A stretch of DNA of 64,000 nt from Clostridium guangxiense (lineage in GTDB: Bacteria; Bacillota; Clostridia; Clostridiales; Clostridiaceae), in assembly GCF_021043395.1 (NCBI RefSeq), contig NZ_JAJNKE010000004.1, positions 62,001 to 126,000 of the forward strand, read 5' to 3'. The notes beneath the pieces are model-generated. The model ran no database searches. It saw nothing but the letters and a program-made list of their open reading frames with translations, and was not told where the DNA came from. Below are positions 1-10,477 of the stretch, piece after piece; position 1 is the stretch's first letter; every line of letters starts with the position of its first letter. Made by a program: the position numbers and the translations under genes.

Positions 1-316
1 CTCCTCCTATCACAAGCGATACCGTTGGTTTACTTAAACTATTTATCATTTCCGATATAGCAAGCCCTGCCTCTACATCTCCTCCAACGGTATTAAGCAC
101 AATTAGAACTCCTTCTACTTTTGCGTTGTTTTCCATGGATATAAGTTCTGGTATAATGTGTTCATATTTTGTAGTTTTAGTTTGCGATGGTAATACTCCA
201 TGCCCTTCAATTTGGCCTATTATTTGTATAAATTGTATTCGCTGGTCAGCCTCAGGAACACTTTGTAACCCTAATTCCTTTATCTCATCATTATTTTCAT
301 TTTTTTCTTCTTCCAT
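1..316 (-). CDS. tepA: TepA/ClpP-family membrane-associated serine protease, 3' part cut by window edge
   Basis: The 105 visible N-terminal residues match the ClpP-like family called translocation-enhancing protein TepA in Bacillus. After an acidic leader comes the family core with [19 protein letters not shown] and [21 protein letters not shown], ending in SLVIGG. The window stops just before the expected catalytic serine, so activity cannot be judged. The ATG at 316 follows a strong GGAGGG site. It lies downstream of the aspartokinase gene on the same strand with a gap of about 65 bases, so it is probably the end of that operon. Family assignment is firm; the substrate is unknown. Confidence 0.85.
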   Translation of the reverse strand, partial: MEEEKNENNDEIKELGLQSVPEADQRIQFIQIIGQIEGHGVLPSQTKTTKYEHIIPELISMENNAKVEGVLIVLNTVGGDVEAGLAISEMINSLSKPTVSLVIGG

Positions 317-380
317 TAATTATCCCTCCTGCACATATAATAATATTGTGTGCAGAAAATATAAAATAATACTAAATATT

Positions 381-1586
381 TTATTTATTACATAAATTAA
401 ATTCATTATGAAGTGCATTTACAGCCTTTTCTTTTTCAGATGATTTTATAAGACACCAAATTGTAGTATGGGAATCCGCTGTTTGCAAGACTTCTATATC
501 TTCTTTTGTCAAAGCTTTTAATATTTTTGCCATTACTCCAGGAACACCGCAAATCTTATTTCCAATAATTGAAATTTTACTACAGTTCTTTGTAATAGAA
601 TAAATTATTTTAAATTTATCCATTATATATTGAAATTTAATTAAACTGCTTTCATTGATAGTAAATACGCTCTCTCTTGGAAATAAATTTATTAAATCTA
701 TACTTATACCATTTAATGCAAGTATATTTAAAATATCACCATAATTAGTGCTACTTTTATTATCTTTAAGTTTAATTTCCACTTGAATTCTACCACTTAA
801 GCAAGTTATTCCTGTTATTAATTCTTTACCCTCAATTTCTCCAATATCATTTATCAAAGTGCCTTTGCAATCGCTAAGCGTATTTTTTACTACAAGCGGT
901 ACATTGCCATTCATAGCAATTTCAACTGCTCTAGGATGAATAACCTTAGCTCCCTGCTGTGCAAATTCAAACAATTCATTATAGCTTATCTTTTCTATTA
1001 GAGAAGCACCTCTAACAATCCTTGGGTCAGCTGTCATTATTCCATCTACATCAGTATATATCTCTATTTTTTCTGCTCTAACTGCGCATCCAACAATAGA
1101 AGCTGTAACATCGCTTCCACCTCTGCCTAAAGTAGTAAAAAAGCCCTTTTCGCTTTTTCCTTGAAAACCAGCTATAACAGGAACTTTCCCACTTTTAACT
1201 GTTTCCATAAGACAACAAGGATCTACAGTTTTAACAGAAGCATTATTATAGTTATCATCAGTTATAATTCCAGCCTGCCCTCCTGTAAACGGGACTGCTT
1301 TAATTCCATTTTCATTAAGTTCGCTGCTAACTACTACAGCACTTATAAGTTCACCACAGCACATTAAAAGATCTACTGCCAATTTATTATTACTTTTAAA
1401 TTCTTCATTTACAAGAGAGAGAAGGGTATCTGTTGCATATGGCTCTCCTTTTCTTCCCATAGCCGAAACTATTACTATAGGAGAATAGCCTTTCTTTTGA
1501 GCATCTAAAACTTTATTTACAACACATTTTCTTCTTTCGTGATTGGATACGGATGTTCCTCCAAATTTTTGTACTATGAGTTTCAT
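381..1586 (-). CDS. Aspartate kinase (401 aa)
   Basis: Phosphorylates aspartate, the first step towards lysine, diaminopimelate, threonine and methionine. The N-terminal amino acid kinase domain opens with KFGGTS (residues 7-12) and has the GRGGSD nucleotide-site motif. Two ACT-type regulatory repeats occupy roughly residues 260-401, as in allosterically controlled single-function aspartokinases. I chose the ATG at 1586, behind a GGGGGAT site, rather than an ATG 18 bases upstream. It follows ylmC by 14 bases and precedes tepA. The place near tepA recalls dapG of Bacillus, but isozyme identity (dapG versus lysC) cannot be told from sequence alone. Confidence 0.93.
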   Translation of the reverse strand: MKLIVQKFGGTSVSNHERRKCVVNKVLDAQKKGYSPIVIVSAMGRKGEPYATDTLLSLVNEEFKSNNKLAVDLLMCCGELISAVVVSSELNENGIKAVPFTGGQAGIITDDNYNNASVKTVDPCCLMETVKSGKVPVIAGFQGKSEKGFFTTLGRGGSDVTASIVGCAVRAEKIEIYTDVDGIMTADPRIVRGASLIEKISYNELFEFAQQGAKVIHPRAVEIAMNGNVPLVVKNTLSDCKGTLINDIGEIEGKELITGITCLSGRIQVEIKLKDNKSSTNYGDILNILALNGISIDLINLFPRESVFTINESSLIKFQYIMDKFKIIYSITKNCSKISIIGNKICGVPGVMAKILKALTKEDIEVLQTADSHTTIWCLIKSSEKEKAVNALHNEFNLCNK

Positions 1587-1600
1587 AATAATCCCCCAAA

Positions 1601-1876
1601 TCACAAACGATTTTTTTTAATGATGGAATTATCAACATCAATAATTACAGTTCTTGCTCCTATTTTCTTTACATATTGCCATGGTACTTCAAAAAAATCA
1701 CTTTTGCTAAACAATGAGAAACCAGATTTGTTATCTCCTAGAATTAGAGATCTCATATTTCCATTATCATCAATTATTATATCATTATTTTCTATCGATG
1801 AATATTTTTCTCCGTCGTTGATATTAATGATTTCATATTTTTCTATTTCACTATAAAATTTTATATTATCACCCAT
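1601..1876 (-). CDS. YlmC/YmxH family PRC-barrel sporulation protein (91 aa)
   Basis: Small single-domain protein with a PRC-barrel-like beta fold. The string FFEVPWQYVKKIGARTVIID near the C-terminus is typical of the YlmC/YmxH family, which is associated with sporulation in Bacillus and Clostridium; its biochemical role is unknown to me. The ATG at 1876 is preceded by AAAGGAG. It lies between the terminator after pnp and the aspartokinase gene and is probably co-transcribed with the latter. Confidence 0.8.
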   Translation of the reverse strand: MGDNIKFYSEIEKYEIININDGEKYSSIENNDIIIDDNGNMRSLILGDNKSGFSLFSKSDFFEVPWQYVKKIGARTVIIDVDNSIIKKNRL

Positions 1877-1961
1877 AACAAATTACTCCTTTAAATAAAA
1901 ATTTTTATTTATTAAATATATTTATAAAAGTAATAATTTATTACAATGAATAATAGATTAT

Positions 1962-1986
1962 AAAATAAAAAGGCTTTTACGCCCTT
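1962..1986 (-). terminator. Rho-independent terminator after pnp
   Basis: On the minus strand, AAGGGC pairs with GCCTTT (one G-U) around a six-base loop, followed by a T-rich run. It lies just downstream of the pnp stop codon. Confidence 0.7.
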
Positions 1987-1995
1987 CTATCAAAA

Positions 1996-4101
1996 TTAAT
2001 CTTTTTGTTCTTTTTCTTGTTCCTTAATAGCATCTTTTCTTGATAAATTTATTCTGCCTTGATTATCTATATCAGTAACTTTTACTAATATCTCATCTCC
2101 AACAGAAACAATGTCTTCTACCTTTTCAACTCTTGAAACATCAAGCTTAGAAATATGAACAAGACCTTCTTTTCCAGGCAATATTTCAACAAACGCTCCA
2201 AAATTGGTTATCTTTACTACTTTTCCTAAATATACTTCTCCAATTTTAACATCCTTTGTTAGATCATCAATCATTTTTAAAGCTTTTGATGCGGATGGTC
2301 CATCAGTTGATAGAACAAAAACTTTTCCATCTTCTTTAATATCTATTTTAACTCCAGTTTCATCTATTATCTTGTTTATTGTCTTTCCACCAGTTCCAAT
2401 TAAAGTTCTTATTTTTTCTGGAGCTATATTTATAGTATATGCTCTAGGTGCATAAGGTGACAATTCTTCTTTAGGCTTATCAATGCAATCTTTAATCTTA
2501 TCAAGAATAAACAATCTTGCTTTTCTTGCTCCATTAATTGCATCACGTATACAATTTTCAGAAAGTCCATGAATTTTAGTATCTACCTGTATAGATGTAA
2601 TTCCTTTTTCAGTACCTGCAACTTTAAAATCCATATCTCCAAAGAAATCTTCTAGACCTTGTATATCTGTAAGCACAGTTTCCTTACTTAAATCTTCACT
2701 TGTTATGAGCCCCATAGCAATTCCCGCAGCTGGTCTTTTTATTGGAACACCTGCATCAAGAAGGGCTAAAGTACTTCCACAAACACTAGCTTGTGATGTT
2801 GAACCATTAGAACTAAGAACCTCGGAAACAAGCCTTATTGTATAAGGGAATTCCTCTTCAGATGGTATTAAAGGTTCCAATGCTTTTTCTGCAAGAGCTC
2901 CATGACCTATTTCTCTTCTTCCTGGTCCTCTAAGTGGTTTAACTTCTCCAGTTGAATAAGCAGGGAAATTATAGTGATGCATATATCTCTTTGACCCTTC
3001 TGTTCCAAGTCCATCTAAAACCTGAACGTCTCCAAGAGAGCCTAAAGTTGCAACAGTCATTACTTGTGTTAATCCTCTTGTAAACAAACCAGTACCATGA
3101 GTTCTTGGAAGTAAACCAACTTCACAACTTATAGGTCTAATTTGATCAAAAGTTCTTCCATCTGGCCTCCTATGTTCATTTAAAAGCATATTTCTAACTA
3201 TTTTTTTCTGAATACTATAAATTATTTCGTCAATATCCGCACCATCATCAGGATATTTTTCAGCAAATTCATCAGAAATTTTAGTTTTGACTTCTTTAAG
3301 CTTTGCATTTCTCTCTTCTCTATCAGTTATGTACATAGTTTCTTTTAACATATCAAAAGCAAACTGTGTAACATCCTTTTCTATTTCTTCTTTAGGATGA
3401 TAAAGTTCTGGAATATCTTTTTCTTTGCCAAATTCTTTCATTGCTTCTTCTTGAAATTCTACTATTGTTTGACAAGCGTCGAATCCAAATTTAATAGCAC
3501 TTATCATAGTTTCTTCTGGTATTTCATCTCCACCAGCTTCTATCATCATTACTCTCTCTTTTGTGGCACATACTGTTAGATTCAAGATACTTTTATTTCT
3601 TTGTTCCTCAGTAGGGTTAAGAATAAATTTATCATCTATAAGTCCTACAGAAACAGTTCCAACAGGTGTTGTGAAAGGAATACTTGAAAGGCATAGAGCC
3701 ATTGACGCTCCATTCATTGCGAGTATATCTGGTGCATTATCCTGCTCAACAGACATTATTGTACATATTATTTGAACATCATTTCTATATCCCTTTGGGA
3801 ATAATGGTCTAAGCGGTCTATCTATAGCTCTTGCATGAAGTATAGATTTTTCAGAAGGTTTTCCCTCTCTTTTTATAAACCCACCTGGTATTTTTCCAAC
3901 AGAATATAATCTTTCTTCATATTCTACACTTAATGGGAAAAAGTCTATACCTTCACGAGGTTTTTCTGAAGCATTGACATTCACCATAACAACAGTATCA
4001 CCATAGCTCATAAATATAGCACAATTAGAAAGCATTCCCGTTTTGCCGTATTCAACCTTAAGCTTTCTGCCACCAACCATAGTTTCTAATACATGTGACA
4101 T
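1996..4101 (-). CDS. pnp: Polyribonucleotide nucleotidyltransferase (PNPase, 701 aa)
   Basis: Phosphorolytic 3'-5' exoribonuclease and polymerase of the RNA degradation machinery. The layout is complete: two RNase PH-like domains separated by a helical linker, a KH domain with the loop [12 protein letters not shown] (about 555-595) and a C-terminal S1 domain with [15 protein letters not shown] (about 620-690). The ORF has two in-frame ATGs; the second (4101) sits seven bases after AAGGAGG, while the first abuts it, so I use the second. It follows rpsO, the common rpsO-pnp arrangement. A hairpin between the two genes may give partial termination. Confidence 0.97.
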   Translation of the reverse strand: MSHVLETMVGGRKLKVEYGKTGMLSNCAIFMSYGDTVVMVNVNASEKPREGIDFFPLSVEYEERLYSVGKIPGGFIKREGKPSEKSILHARAIDRPLRPLFPKGYRNDVQIICTIMSVEQDNAPDILAMNGASMALCLSSIPFTTPVGTVSVGLIDDKFILNPTEEQRNKSILNLTVCATKERVMMIEAGGDEIPEETMISAIKFGFDACQTIVEFQEEAMKEFGKEKDIPELYHPKEEIEKDVTQFAFDMLKETMYITDREERNAKLKEVKTKISDEFAEKYPDDGADIDEIIYSIQKKIVRNMLLNEHRRPDGRTFDQIRPISCEVGLLPRTHGTGLFTRGLTQVMTVATLGSLGDVQVLDGLGTEGSKRYMHHYNFPAYSTGEVKPLRGPGRREIGHGALAEKALEPLIPSEEEFPYTIRLVSEVLSSNGSTSQASVCGSTLALLDAGVPIKRPAAGIAMGLITSEDLSKETVLTDIQGLEDFFGDMDFKVAGTEKGITSIQVDTKIHGLSENCIRDAINGARKARLFILDKIKDCIDKPKEELSPYAPRAYTINIAPEKIRTLIGTGGKTINKIIDETGVKIDIKEDGKVFVLSTDGPSASKALKMIDDLTKDVKIGEVYLGKVVKITNFGAFVEILPGKEGLVHISKLDVSRVEKVEDIVSVGDEILVKVTDIDNQGRINLSRKDAIKEQEKEQKD

Positions 4102-4140
4102 ACACATACCTCCTTAAAAAGTATAAAATAATTTATTTCG

Positions 4141-4169
4141 TAAAATAATAGAGCGGTTATGTACCGCTC
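4141..4169 (-). terminator. Terminator or attenuator between rpsO and pnp
   Basis: GAGCGGT and ACCGCTC form a perfect 7-bp stem with a 5-base loop, followed on the minus strand by TATTATTTT. It lies 10 bases after the rpsO stop codon and upstream of pnp. Confidence 0.75.
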
Positions 4170-4179
4170 CCCGACTTTA

Positions 4180-4443
4180 TTATTTTCTTAAGCCTAAATT
4201 TTTAATTATTTCACGATATCTTTCAATATCTACAGATTCAAGATAATTTAAAAGACCTCTTCTTCTACCAACCATCATCAAAAGACCTCTTCTTGAATGG
4301 TGATCTTTTTTATGAGATTGTAAATGATCATTTAAATGATTAATTCTTTCTGTAAGTAATGCAATCTGTACTTCTGGAGAACCAGTATCTCCTTCTTTTC
4401 TTGCATATTTTGTAATTATTTCTTGTTTTCTTGCTTTATCCAT
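4180..4443 (-). CDS. rpsO: 30S ribosomal protein S15 (87 aa)
   Basis: Binds the central domain of 16S rRNA early in 30S assembly. The sequence is full length with the family signatures [17 protein letters not shown] and [20 protein letters not shown]. The ATG at 4443 follows GGAGGTG; the upstream in-frame extension covers the leader and is not coding by this reasoning. It sits between ribF and pnp. Confidence 0.98.
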   Translation of the reverse strand: MDKARKQEIITKYARKEGDTGSPEVQIALLTERINHLNDHLQSHKKDHHSRRGLLMMVGRRRGLLNYLESVDIERYREIIKNLGLRK

Positions 4444-4512
4444 TAATAAAACACCTCCATTAATTATCCCCTTATTCCAAGAATATCGTCGGTGATTCAG
4501 TACTCTTAGCAT
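4444..4512 (-). promoter_or_regulatory. Possible structured leader of rpsO
   Basis: The minus-strand leader contains the palindrome AGTACT and a short stem GAAT/ATTC around ACCGACG before the ribosome-binding site. S15 represses its own mRNA in several bacteria through leaders of differing structure (known biology). Here the pairing is weak, so this is a suggestion only. Confidence 0.3.
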
Positions 4513-4566
4513 AAGGTTTCCACGTGTAATTATAACAAAGAAACTTGAAAATGTAAATTAAAAATT

Positions 4567-5502
4567 CTATTTTTTACTAAAATTATTTTTTAAATCTTTT
4601 GATTTCGCAAAATTTTTATCTTTTTCAAGTTGATTCCTTAATTCCTCTAAATTATTAAATTTAACTTCATCTCTTATTTTTTCAATAAAATTAACTTTTA
4701 TACTTTTTTCATATATATTTTCATTAAAATTTAACATATAACTTTCTATTGAAAAGTCACTATTTCTTACTGTAGGGGCATATCCAATATCAGTTATAGC
4801 TTTATATTTTTTGTTATTATATTCTACAATCGTGTAATAAACACCAACTGCTGGAACCACAAAGTTATTATCATATTTTAAATTAGCTGTAGGAAATCCC
4901 AATGTTCTTCCAACTTCTCGTCCATGTATAACTGTTCCTTTAAGGGAATATGGTCTTAAAAGCATCTCATTTGCCTTTATAATTTCACCATTAGTTATAT
5001 ATTTTCTTATGGAAGTACTGCTTACAATTTCTCCATTCACTTTAATAGGCTCTACAATATAAAGTTCAAAACCATATTTTTCGCTTAATTTTTTAAGAAG
5101 ATTTACATCTCCTTGATTTTTATATCCAAATTTATGATTAAAACCTGTTATTATTCCTTTAATATTGTAAGATTTAAGCATATTTACTACATAATCTTCA
5201 GGAAGCATTTTCATTACATCATTAAAATTACATAAATTAAGTATATCAAGCCCATAATCCTCAAGAATTTGTATTTTTGTTTCATTATCCATAATGATCT
5301 TAGGCGCAATATCTTTATTAATAGTGTTGAGAGGATGTTCTTTAAAAGTATTAACCATGCTCTTAATATTATTTTTTCTGCTTAATTCTATTGCTTTATC
5401 TATTAAACTTAAATGACCTTTATGAAGTCCATCAAAACTTCCTATAGTTACATAAGTTTTATATTCCAATTTAACTTTAAAACTGTCATTTAAAACTATC
5501 AT
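4567..5502 (-). CDS. ribF: Bifunctional riboflavin kinase / FAD synthetase (311 aa)
   Basis: Makes FMN and then FAD from riboflavin. The N-terminal nucleotidyltransferase domain carries GSFDGLHKGH (HxGH at 27-30) and the STSIRK motif. The C-terminal flavokinase domain carries LGFPTANL and VPAVGVYY. Length and domain order are normal. It lies between truB and rpsO on the same strand, with only 13 bases after truB, so it is co-transcribed with the translation-factor operon. Confidence 0.96.
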   Translation of the reverse strand: MIVLNDSFKVKLEYKTYVTIGSFDGLHKGHLSLIDKAIELSRKNNIKSMVNTFKEHPLNTINKDIAPKIIMDNETKIQILEDYGLDILNLCNFNDVMKMLPEDYVVNMLKSYNIKGIITGFNHKFGYKNQGDVNLLKKLSEKYGFELYIVEPIKVNGEIVSSTSIRKYITNGEIIKANEMLLRPYSLKGTVIHGREVGRTLGFPTANLKYDNNFVVPAVGVYYTIVEYNNKKYKAITDIGYAPTVRNSDFSIESYMLNFNENIYEKSIKVNFIEKIRDEVKFNNLEELRNQLEKDKNFAKSKDLKNNFSKK

Positions 5503-5515
5503 AAAATCATTTCTC

Positions 5516-6385
5516 CTAAGTTAATAATTTTAAAATTTTAAAACCATTATGAGTCAAAGATGCCAGACCAAGTATCTCATCTTTTTTATTGTATACACTA
5601 TAAACTTTATCAGCGTCAATATTAGTTAAGGCTCTCCTATCTTTAATTGCTACACCATTTATAAGCAGCTTTTCAAATTTTTCATCAAATTTTACCGAGG
5701 GGTATTTGTAAAGGCATTTATCTATAGGAATAATTTTTTGACCAAAGTTTTCTTTTGTTAAATCTTCTAATTTAACACTGTCATCTATATTAAAAATCCC
5801 TGAAGCGCATCTCTCCAGTTCATACATTACAGCCCCACAGCCAAGTTTTTGTCCTATATCAAAACACAAACTTCTTATATATGTCCCTTTTGAGCATCTT
5901 GCTGTAAAAGTTACAAAAGGGATATCAATATCTTGTATAGTAATATCATAAATATTGATTTTTCTTGCTTCCCTTTCAACCTCTACTCCTGCTCTTGCAA
6001 GTTCATAAAGCCTTTTTCCATTAACCTTTAAAGCAGAATACATTGGTGGAACTTGCATTATTTCTCCTTTAAAACTCATAATAGCATGAGTAACCTCATT
6101 CGAATCAAATTCAACCTTGGATTCACTAATTATTTTTCCCTCTTTATCATAAGTATCAGTTACTTCTCCAAGCTTCATTTTAACCTTATATATTTTTTCT
6201 CCTTGCATTATGTAGTCTACAAGTTTTGTAGCCTTACCAATACATATAGGTAGAACTCCTGAAGCTAGTGGATCAAGAGTACCTGTATGCCCTACCTTCT
6301 TCTCACCTGAAATTTTTTTTACTTTACTAACAGCATCAAAAGAAGTTATACCTAGTGGTTTATATAAGTTTATTATGCCATTCAT
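5516..6385 (-). CDS. truB: tRNA pseudouridine-55 synthase (289 aa)
   Basis: Isomerises U55 in the T-loop of tRNAs. The catalytic aspartate is D38 in HTGTLDPLASGVLP. Further TruB blocks are VPPMYSALKVNGKRLYELAR and KCSKGTYIRSL-like SKGTYIRSLC. The ATG at 6385 overlaps the end of the preceding nrnA gene by a base, indicating translational coupling. Confidence 0.97.
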   Translation of the reverse strand: MNGIINLYKPLGITSFDAVSKVKKISGEKKVGHTGTLDPLASGVLPICIGKATKLVDYIMQGEKIYKVKMKLGEVTDTYDKEGKIISESKVEFDSNEVTHAIMSFKGEIMQVPPMYSALKVNGKRLYELARAGVEVEREARKINIYDITIQDIDIPFVTFTARCSKGTYIRSLCFDIGQKLGCGAVMYELERCASGIFNIDDSVKLEDLTKENFGQKIIPIDKCLYKYPSVKFDEKFEKLLINGVAIKDRRALTNIDADKVYSVYNKKDEILGLASLTHNGFKILKLLT

Positions 6386-7353
6386 TATATCAACTCTTTT
6401 TCAATTTCACTTACTATAATTTCTTCCGCTTCTTCAATACTTTTTTCCATAACTAATCCAGCTGCCTTTGTATGCCCACCACCATTAAATTTCTCTGCTA
6501 TTTTTCTTACATCAACATTAGATTTTGATCTTAAACTTAATTTAACCACATCATCTTTTTCTTTTAAAAGCACACAAACCTCTGCTGTATTTACTTTTAG
6601 TCCTATTGAAACTAAATCTCCAGTATCAGCTTCATCTACTTCTGACTCATCTATCATAGCCTTCGTCACTTTCATTATGCATAATCTTTTATTACAAGTT
6701 AAATACATATTATTTAGCACAAGTCCTTGCAGTTTTAATGCTTCAAACTTTTTATTATCAAATATAATTCTATGTATTTCACTAAAATCAATACCTGTAC
6801 TTATCAAATCACCGGCAATTAAATGAGTAGTTCTAGTAGTATTAGAATGCCTAAAAGACCCTGTATCAGTTAATATTGATGTATACAGACAAGCAGCTAT
6901 TTCTTGATTTATGCAAACATTCATCTCCTTCAAAATATGATACACTATTTCTCCAACTGAAGAAGCACTTGTATCTACATAATTAAGATTTCCGAATGAT
7001 TTATTTGTAAGATGGTGATCTACATTTATAACAAAATAATCCCTATTTTTAAAACTTTTATCATCTTTTTCATAGTTTAATCTCTCTACATCACCACAAT
7101 CTAATGTGATTAGTAAATCAATATCATCTGAAATAACAGCATTCTCTCCTGTTATTTCAGATGAATTAGGCAAAAATGAAAAAACATCTGGAAGTTTTTC
7201 TTTGCACAATATAGAAACATCTTTTTTTATTAATCTAAGTCCACATAAGAGTCCAAGACTAGCACCAATAGAATCTCCATCTGGAGATACGTGAAAAGTA
7301 ATAGCAATTTTTTTACTAGATTTAATTTTGTCTATTATTTCATTTACTATCAT
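6385..7353 (-). CDS. nrnA: DHH/DHHA1 phosphoesterase, NrnA type (322 aa)
   Basis: Predicted nanoRNase and 3'-phosphoadenosine phosphatase of the DHH family. Metal-binding motifs are HVSPDGDSIG (about residue 21), LITLDCGD and NVDHHLTN. The C-terminal DHHA1 domain has FNGGGHTKAAG. Length fits the family. It overlaps the end of rbfA by 14 bases and is followed directly by truB, as in Bacillus-type rbfA regions. Activity on nanoRNA versus pAp is inferred from family members. Confidence 0.9.
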   Translation of the reverse strand: MIVNEIIDKIKSSKKIAITFHVSPDGDSIGASLGLLCGLRLIKKDVSILCKEKLPDVFSFLPNSSEITGENAVISDDIDLLITLDCGDVERLNYEKDDKSFKNRDYFVINVDHHLTNKSFGNLNYVDTSASSVGEIVYHILKEMNVCINQEIAACLYTSILTDTGSFRHSNTTRTTHLIAGDLISTGIDFSEIHRIIFDNKKFEALKLQGLVLNNMYLTCNKRLCIMKVTKAMIDESEVDEADTGDLVSIGLKVNTAEVCVLLKEKDDVVKLSLRSKSNVDVRKIAEKFNGGGHTKAAGLVMEKSIEEAEEIIVSEIEKELI

Positions 7354-7705
7354 TTTCCCTATTCTCCTTTATTTTTTCTAAGAGAGCATCTATATGCATT
7401 CCATACTGTATTGATGTATCAAGTTCAAATATTATCTCAGGTGTATACCTCAATTTAACACTTTGCCCTAACTGTCTTCTTATGAATGAAGCGCTATTTT
7501 TAAGTATGGACATAGTTTCTTTTTGCTTGCTTTCATCTCCAAGAACCGTTATATATACCTTAGCATATCTTAAATCCTTAGTTACATCAACTTTTGTAAC
7601 ACTTACCATAGCTGTAAATCTGGGATCTCTTATGTCATTCTGTATTGTACTACTTATAGCTTTTTTGACTTCCTCATTAATCCTTCCACTTCTATACTTA
7701 GCCAT
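7340..7705 (-). CDS. rbfA: 30S ribosome-binding factor RbfA (121 aa)
   Basis: Late 30S maturation factor that binds near the 5' end helix of 16S rRNA. It is a single KH-like domain with DPRFTAMVSVTKVDVTKDL and a C-terminal RYTPEIIFELD. The ATG at 7705 sits at a good distance from GGAAGGGAAG; an upstream TTG overlaps that site and is rejected. It follows infB by about 24 bases, the classic order infB-rbfA. Confidence 0.95.
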   Translation of the reverse strand: MAKYRSGRINEEVKKAISSTIQNDIRDPRFTAMVSVTKVDVTKDLRYAKVYITVLGDESKQKETMSILKNSASFIRRQLGQSVKLRYTPEIIFELDTSIQYGMHIDALLEKIKENRENDSK

Positions 7706-7729
7706 ACGAATCTTCCCTTCCAAAGCAGT

Positions 7730-9856
7730 CTATTTATTTTCCTTCACTTTAATTTCCTGCATTTCGAATGCTTCTATAATGTCTCCTTCTTTTTCATCAT
7801 TAAACTTATCAATTGTAATTCCGCATTCAAAGCCCTGTGCAACTTCCTTAGCATCATCTTTAAATCTCTTTAAAGATGCAAGTTCTCCCTCTAAAATTAC
7901 AATTCCGTCTCTAATTATTCTAACTTGACTATTTCTTGTTATTTTTCCATTAGTTACATAGCACCCTGCTACAGTTCCAATACTTGAAATTTTGTATACT
8001 TGCCTTATTTCAGCTCTTCCTATAATTACTTCTTTAAATTCAGGTTCAAGCATTCCAACCATTGCTGATTTTATATCATCTATAGCATTATATATAACCC
8101 TATAAGTCTTAATATCAACATCTTCTTTTTCTGCGAGAGCTGATGCATTATTATCTGGTCTCACATTAAATCCAATAATTATTGCATTTGAAGCACTTGC
8201 TAGCGATACATCTGTTTCAGTTATAGCTCCTACTGCTCCATGTATAACTCTTACCTTAACTTCAGCCGTTGATAATTTTTCAAGAGACTGTTTAACAGCT
8301 TCAACTGAACCTTGAACATCTGCTTTTATTATAATTCCAAGTTCCTTAACTTTTCCTTCTTTAATTTGATTATACAAATCCTCCAAAGAAACTTTATGTT
8401 TAGCTGCAAGGTTTGCATTTCTAAGCTTTTCAACTCTCAAATCAGCCATATTTCTAGCTGTTTTTTCATCTTTTACTACATTAAATTTATCTCCTGCTTC
8501 TGGAACATCAGATAATCCTAATATTTCAACAGGAACTGAAGGTCCAGCTGATTTTATTTTTTTACCTTTATCATCAAACATAGCTCTTATTCTTCCGTAA
8601 GTAGAACCAACTATTATTGAATCTCCAACATGCAGTGTACCATTTTGAACAAGAAGTGACGCTACAGCTCCTCTTCCCTTATCAAGCTTTGCTTCAATTA
8701 CAGTACCCTTTGCTTTACGATTTGGGTCAGCTTTAAGTTCCAATATTTCAGAAGTAAGTACAGTCATTTCAAGTAAACTATCCAAGCCTTCCTTAGTACG
8801 TGCTGAAACTGGAACGCAAACAGTATCTCCACCCCAATCTTCAGCGATAAGACCCTCTTCTGAAAGTTCCTGCTTTACCCTATCTATATTTGCACCAGGT
8901 TTATCAATTTTATTTATTGCAACAACAATAGGCACCTTAGCGGCCTTACAGTGGTTTATTGCTTCCTTCGTCTGAGGCATAATACCATCATCTGCTGCGA
9001 CAACAAGAATTACAACATCAGTAATTTGAGCTCCTCTAGCTCTCATTGCAGTAAATGCTTCATGTCCTGGAGTATCTAAGAAAGTTACCTTTTCTCCATT
9101 AACATTAACTGTGTATGCACCTATATGCTGTGTTATTCCACCTGCTTCTGTTTCTGTAACACTTGATTTTCTTATTGCATCAAGAAGTGATGTCTTTCCA
9201 TGATCTACATGCCCCATTACAGTTACAACAGGAGGTCTCTTTATCAAATTTTTATCAGACTCTTCTGCATCTTCAGCTTCAAACTCATCTTCAAATTCGC
9301 TTTCAAGTTCTTTCTTTTCTTGTTCATCTGATTTCATTACAACATCAAAATTAAATTTATCAGCTACTTTCTTAGCTGTTTCAATATCTACTTCCTGATT
9401 TATGGCTGCAAGTACTCCCATAAACATAAGCTGTTTAATAACTTCAGTAGTTGGTTTTTGTAACTTTTCAGCTAAATCCTTAACTGTCAATGTCTTATCA
9501 ACTTCTATAACATCTCTATCATCATTATCAGCTGAAGCTACACTTTCGTTCAAATTTTGTTCCGAATCCTTGGCTTTATTTTTAATTTTTCTATTTTTTC
9601 TAACTTTTATGCTATTATCAACTATTTCCTCATATTCTTCAACTATATTTGATGGATTTTCATCATCTTTTTTGTCAACAGCTGCTTCCTTTTCATCATC
9701 TGATAACATTTCTTTAATAAGTTCTGCATCTTCTTCATCTATTGCACTCATGTGGTTTTTTACTTTTATTCCAAATTCATCTTCAAGAATGGTAATGAGT
9801 TCTTTACTTGATCTACCTATTTCCTTTGATAATTCATATATTCTAATCTTCGACAA
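7730..9856 (-). CDS. infB: Translation initiation factor IF-2 (708 aa)
   Basis: GTPase that recruits initiator tRNA to the 30S subunit. It has an N-terminal IF2-N-type domain, an acidic lysine/glutamate linker, a second IF2-N domain, then the GTPase core with GHVDHGKT (215-222), DTPGHEAF and NKIDKPG, followed by the beta-barrel and C1/C2 domains. I place the start at a TTG (9856) that gives [12 protein letters not shown], the usual clostridial N-terminus, six bases after GGGGGTG. A GTG nine bases upstream overlaps that site. It lies between ylxQ and rbfA. Confidence 0.96.
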   Translation of the reverse strand: MSKIRIYELSKEIGRSSKELITILEDEFGIKVKNHMSAIDEEDAELIKEMLSDDEKEAAVDKKDDENPSNIVEEYEEIVDNSIKVRKNRKIKNKAKDSEQNLNESVASADNDDRDVIEVDKTLTVKDLAEKLQKPTTEVIKQLMFMGVLAAINQEVDIETAKKVADKFNFDVVMKSDEQEKKELESEFEDEFEAEDAEESDKNLIKRPPVVTVMGHVDHGKTSLLDAIRKSSVTETEAGGITQHIGAYTVNVNGEKVTFLDTPGHEAFTAMRARGAQITDVVILVVAADDGIMPQTKEAINHCKAAKVPIVVAINKIDKPGANIDRVKQELSEEGLIAEDWGGDTVCVPVSARTKEGLDSLLEMTVLTSEILELKADPNRKAKGTVIEAKLDKGRGAVASLLVQNGTLHVGDSIIVGSTYGRIRAMFDDKGKKIKSAGPSVPVEILGLSDVPEAGDKFNVVKDEKTARNMADLRVEKLRNANLAAKHKVSLEDLYNQIKEGKVKELGIIIKADVQGSVEAVKQSLEKLSTAEVKVRVIHGAVGAITETDVSLASASNAIIIGFNVRPDNNASALAEKEDVDIKTYRVIYNAIDDIKSAMVGMLEPEFKEVIIGRAEIRQVYKISSIGTVAGCYVTNGKITRNSQVRIIRDGIVILEGELASLKRFKDDAKEVAQGFECGITIDKFNDEKEGDIIEAFEMQEIKVKENK

Positions 9857-9871
9857 ATTATACACCCCCGT

Positions 9872-10186
9872 TTAATCATTTTGCTGTTTCAATATGCTTA
9901 TTAATTTGCAGCTCATCTTATAGTCAGTAACACATATTACTTTAATATTTTCTCTACCAAGTATTTTTCCCAAATCTTCACTTAAAAATCCATTCTTTAT
10001 AATAGGAATATCATACCGAAGTGAATAATTTTCAAACTTATTCTTTGTATTGTCAGAAGCATCATCAGAAAGTATTATTAATTTTGCCATTCCGTTTTTC
10101 GATATTTCTTCACATTTATTGTATCCTTCAGCAATCTTCCCAGATTTTTTAACTATTCCTAAAAATTGCAGAAATCTATTATTCAT
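9872..10186 (-). CDS. YlxQ-type L7Ae-family ribosomal/RNA-binding protein (104 aa)
   Basis: Member of the L7Ae/L30e/S12e/Gadd45 family that sits between ylxR and infB in Firmicutes. Characteristic strings are FLGIVKKSGKIAEGY and AKLIILSDDASDNTKNKFE. The family binds kink-turn RNA; the target of this paralogue is unknown. The ATG at 10186 overlaps the last 8 bases of ylxR, so translation is probably coupled. Confidence 0.88.
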   Translation of the reverse strand: MNNRFLQFLGIVKKSGKIAEGYNKCEEISKNGMAKLIILSDDASDNTKNKFENYSLRYDIPIIKNGFLSEDLGKILGRENIKVICVTDYKMSCKLISILKQQND

Positions 10187-10445
10187 TAATAATCTCATCC
10201 TTTAGCTTAGCATATAATTCATCGTCAATTTTTTTTTCAAGATTTTTTTCAAGTCTTTTTTGTTTTACTGCCTTTTCCAAGCATTCTATATTTTTGCAAA
10301 TATACGCACCTCTGCCTGGCTTTTTACCTGTAATATCTATAGAAACTTCTCCATCTTTATTTTTAACAATTCTTATAAGCTCTTTTTTAGGCTTCATTTC
10401 CATACATCCCGTGCACATTCTTTGAGGTATTTTTTTAACTTTCAT
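10179..10445 (-). CDS. YlxR family RNA-binding protein (88 aa)
   Basis: Small basic protein of the YlxR (DUF448) family encoded between nusA and infB. The diagnostic motif RMCTGCMEMKPKKELIRIV is followed by GRGAYICKNIECLEKA, which forms the conserved RNA-binding surface. The ATG at 10445 lies after GGAGGTGAT; a GTG nine bases earlier overlaps that site. Its role is not settled; members have been linked to RNase P and transcription. Confidence 0.9.
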   Translation of the reverse strand: MKVKKIPQRMCTGCMEMKPKKELIRIVKNKDGEVSIDITGKKPGRGAYICKNIECLEKAVKQKRLEKNLEKKIDDELYAKLKDEIINE

Positions 10446-10477
10446 TAATATCACCTCCGATAAAATAGAATTATGTT

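Noticed and set aside
9402-9875. 157-codon serine-rich open frame on the plus strand
   Set aside because: Antisense of the acidic N-terminal part of infB.
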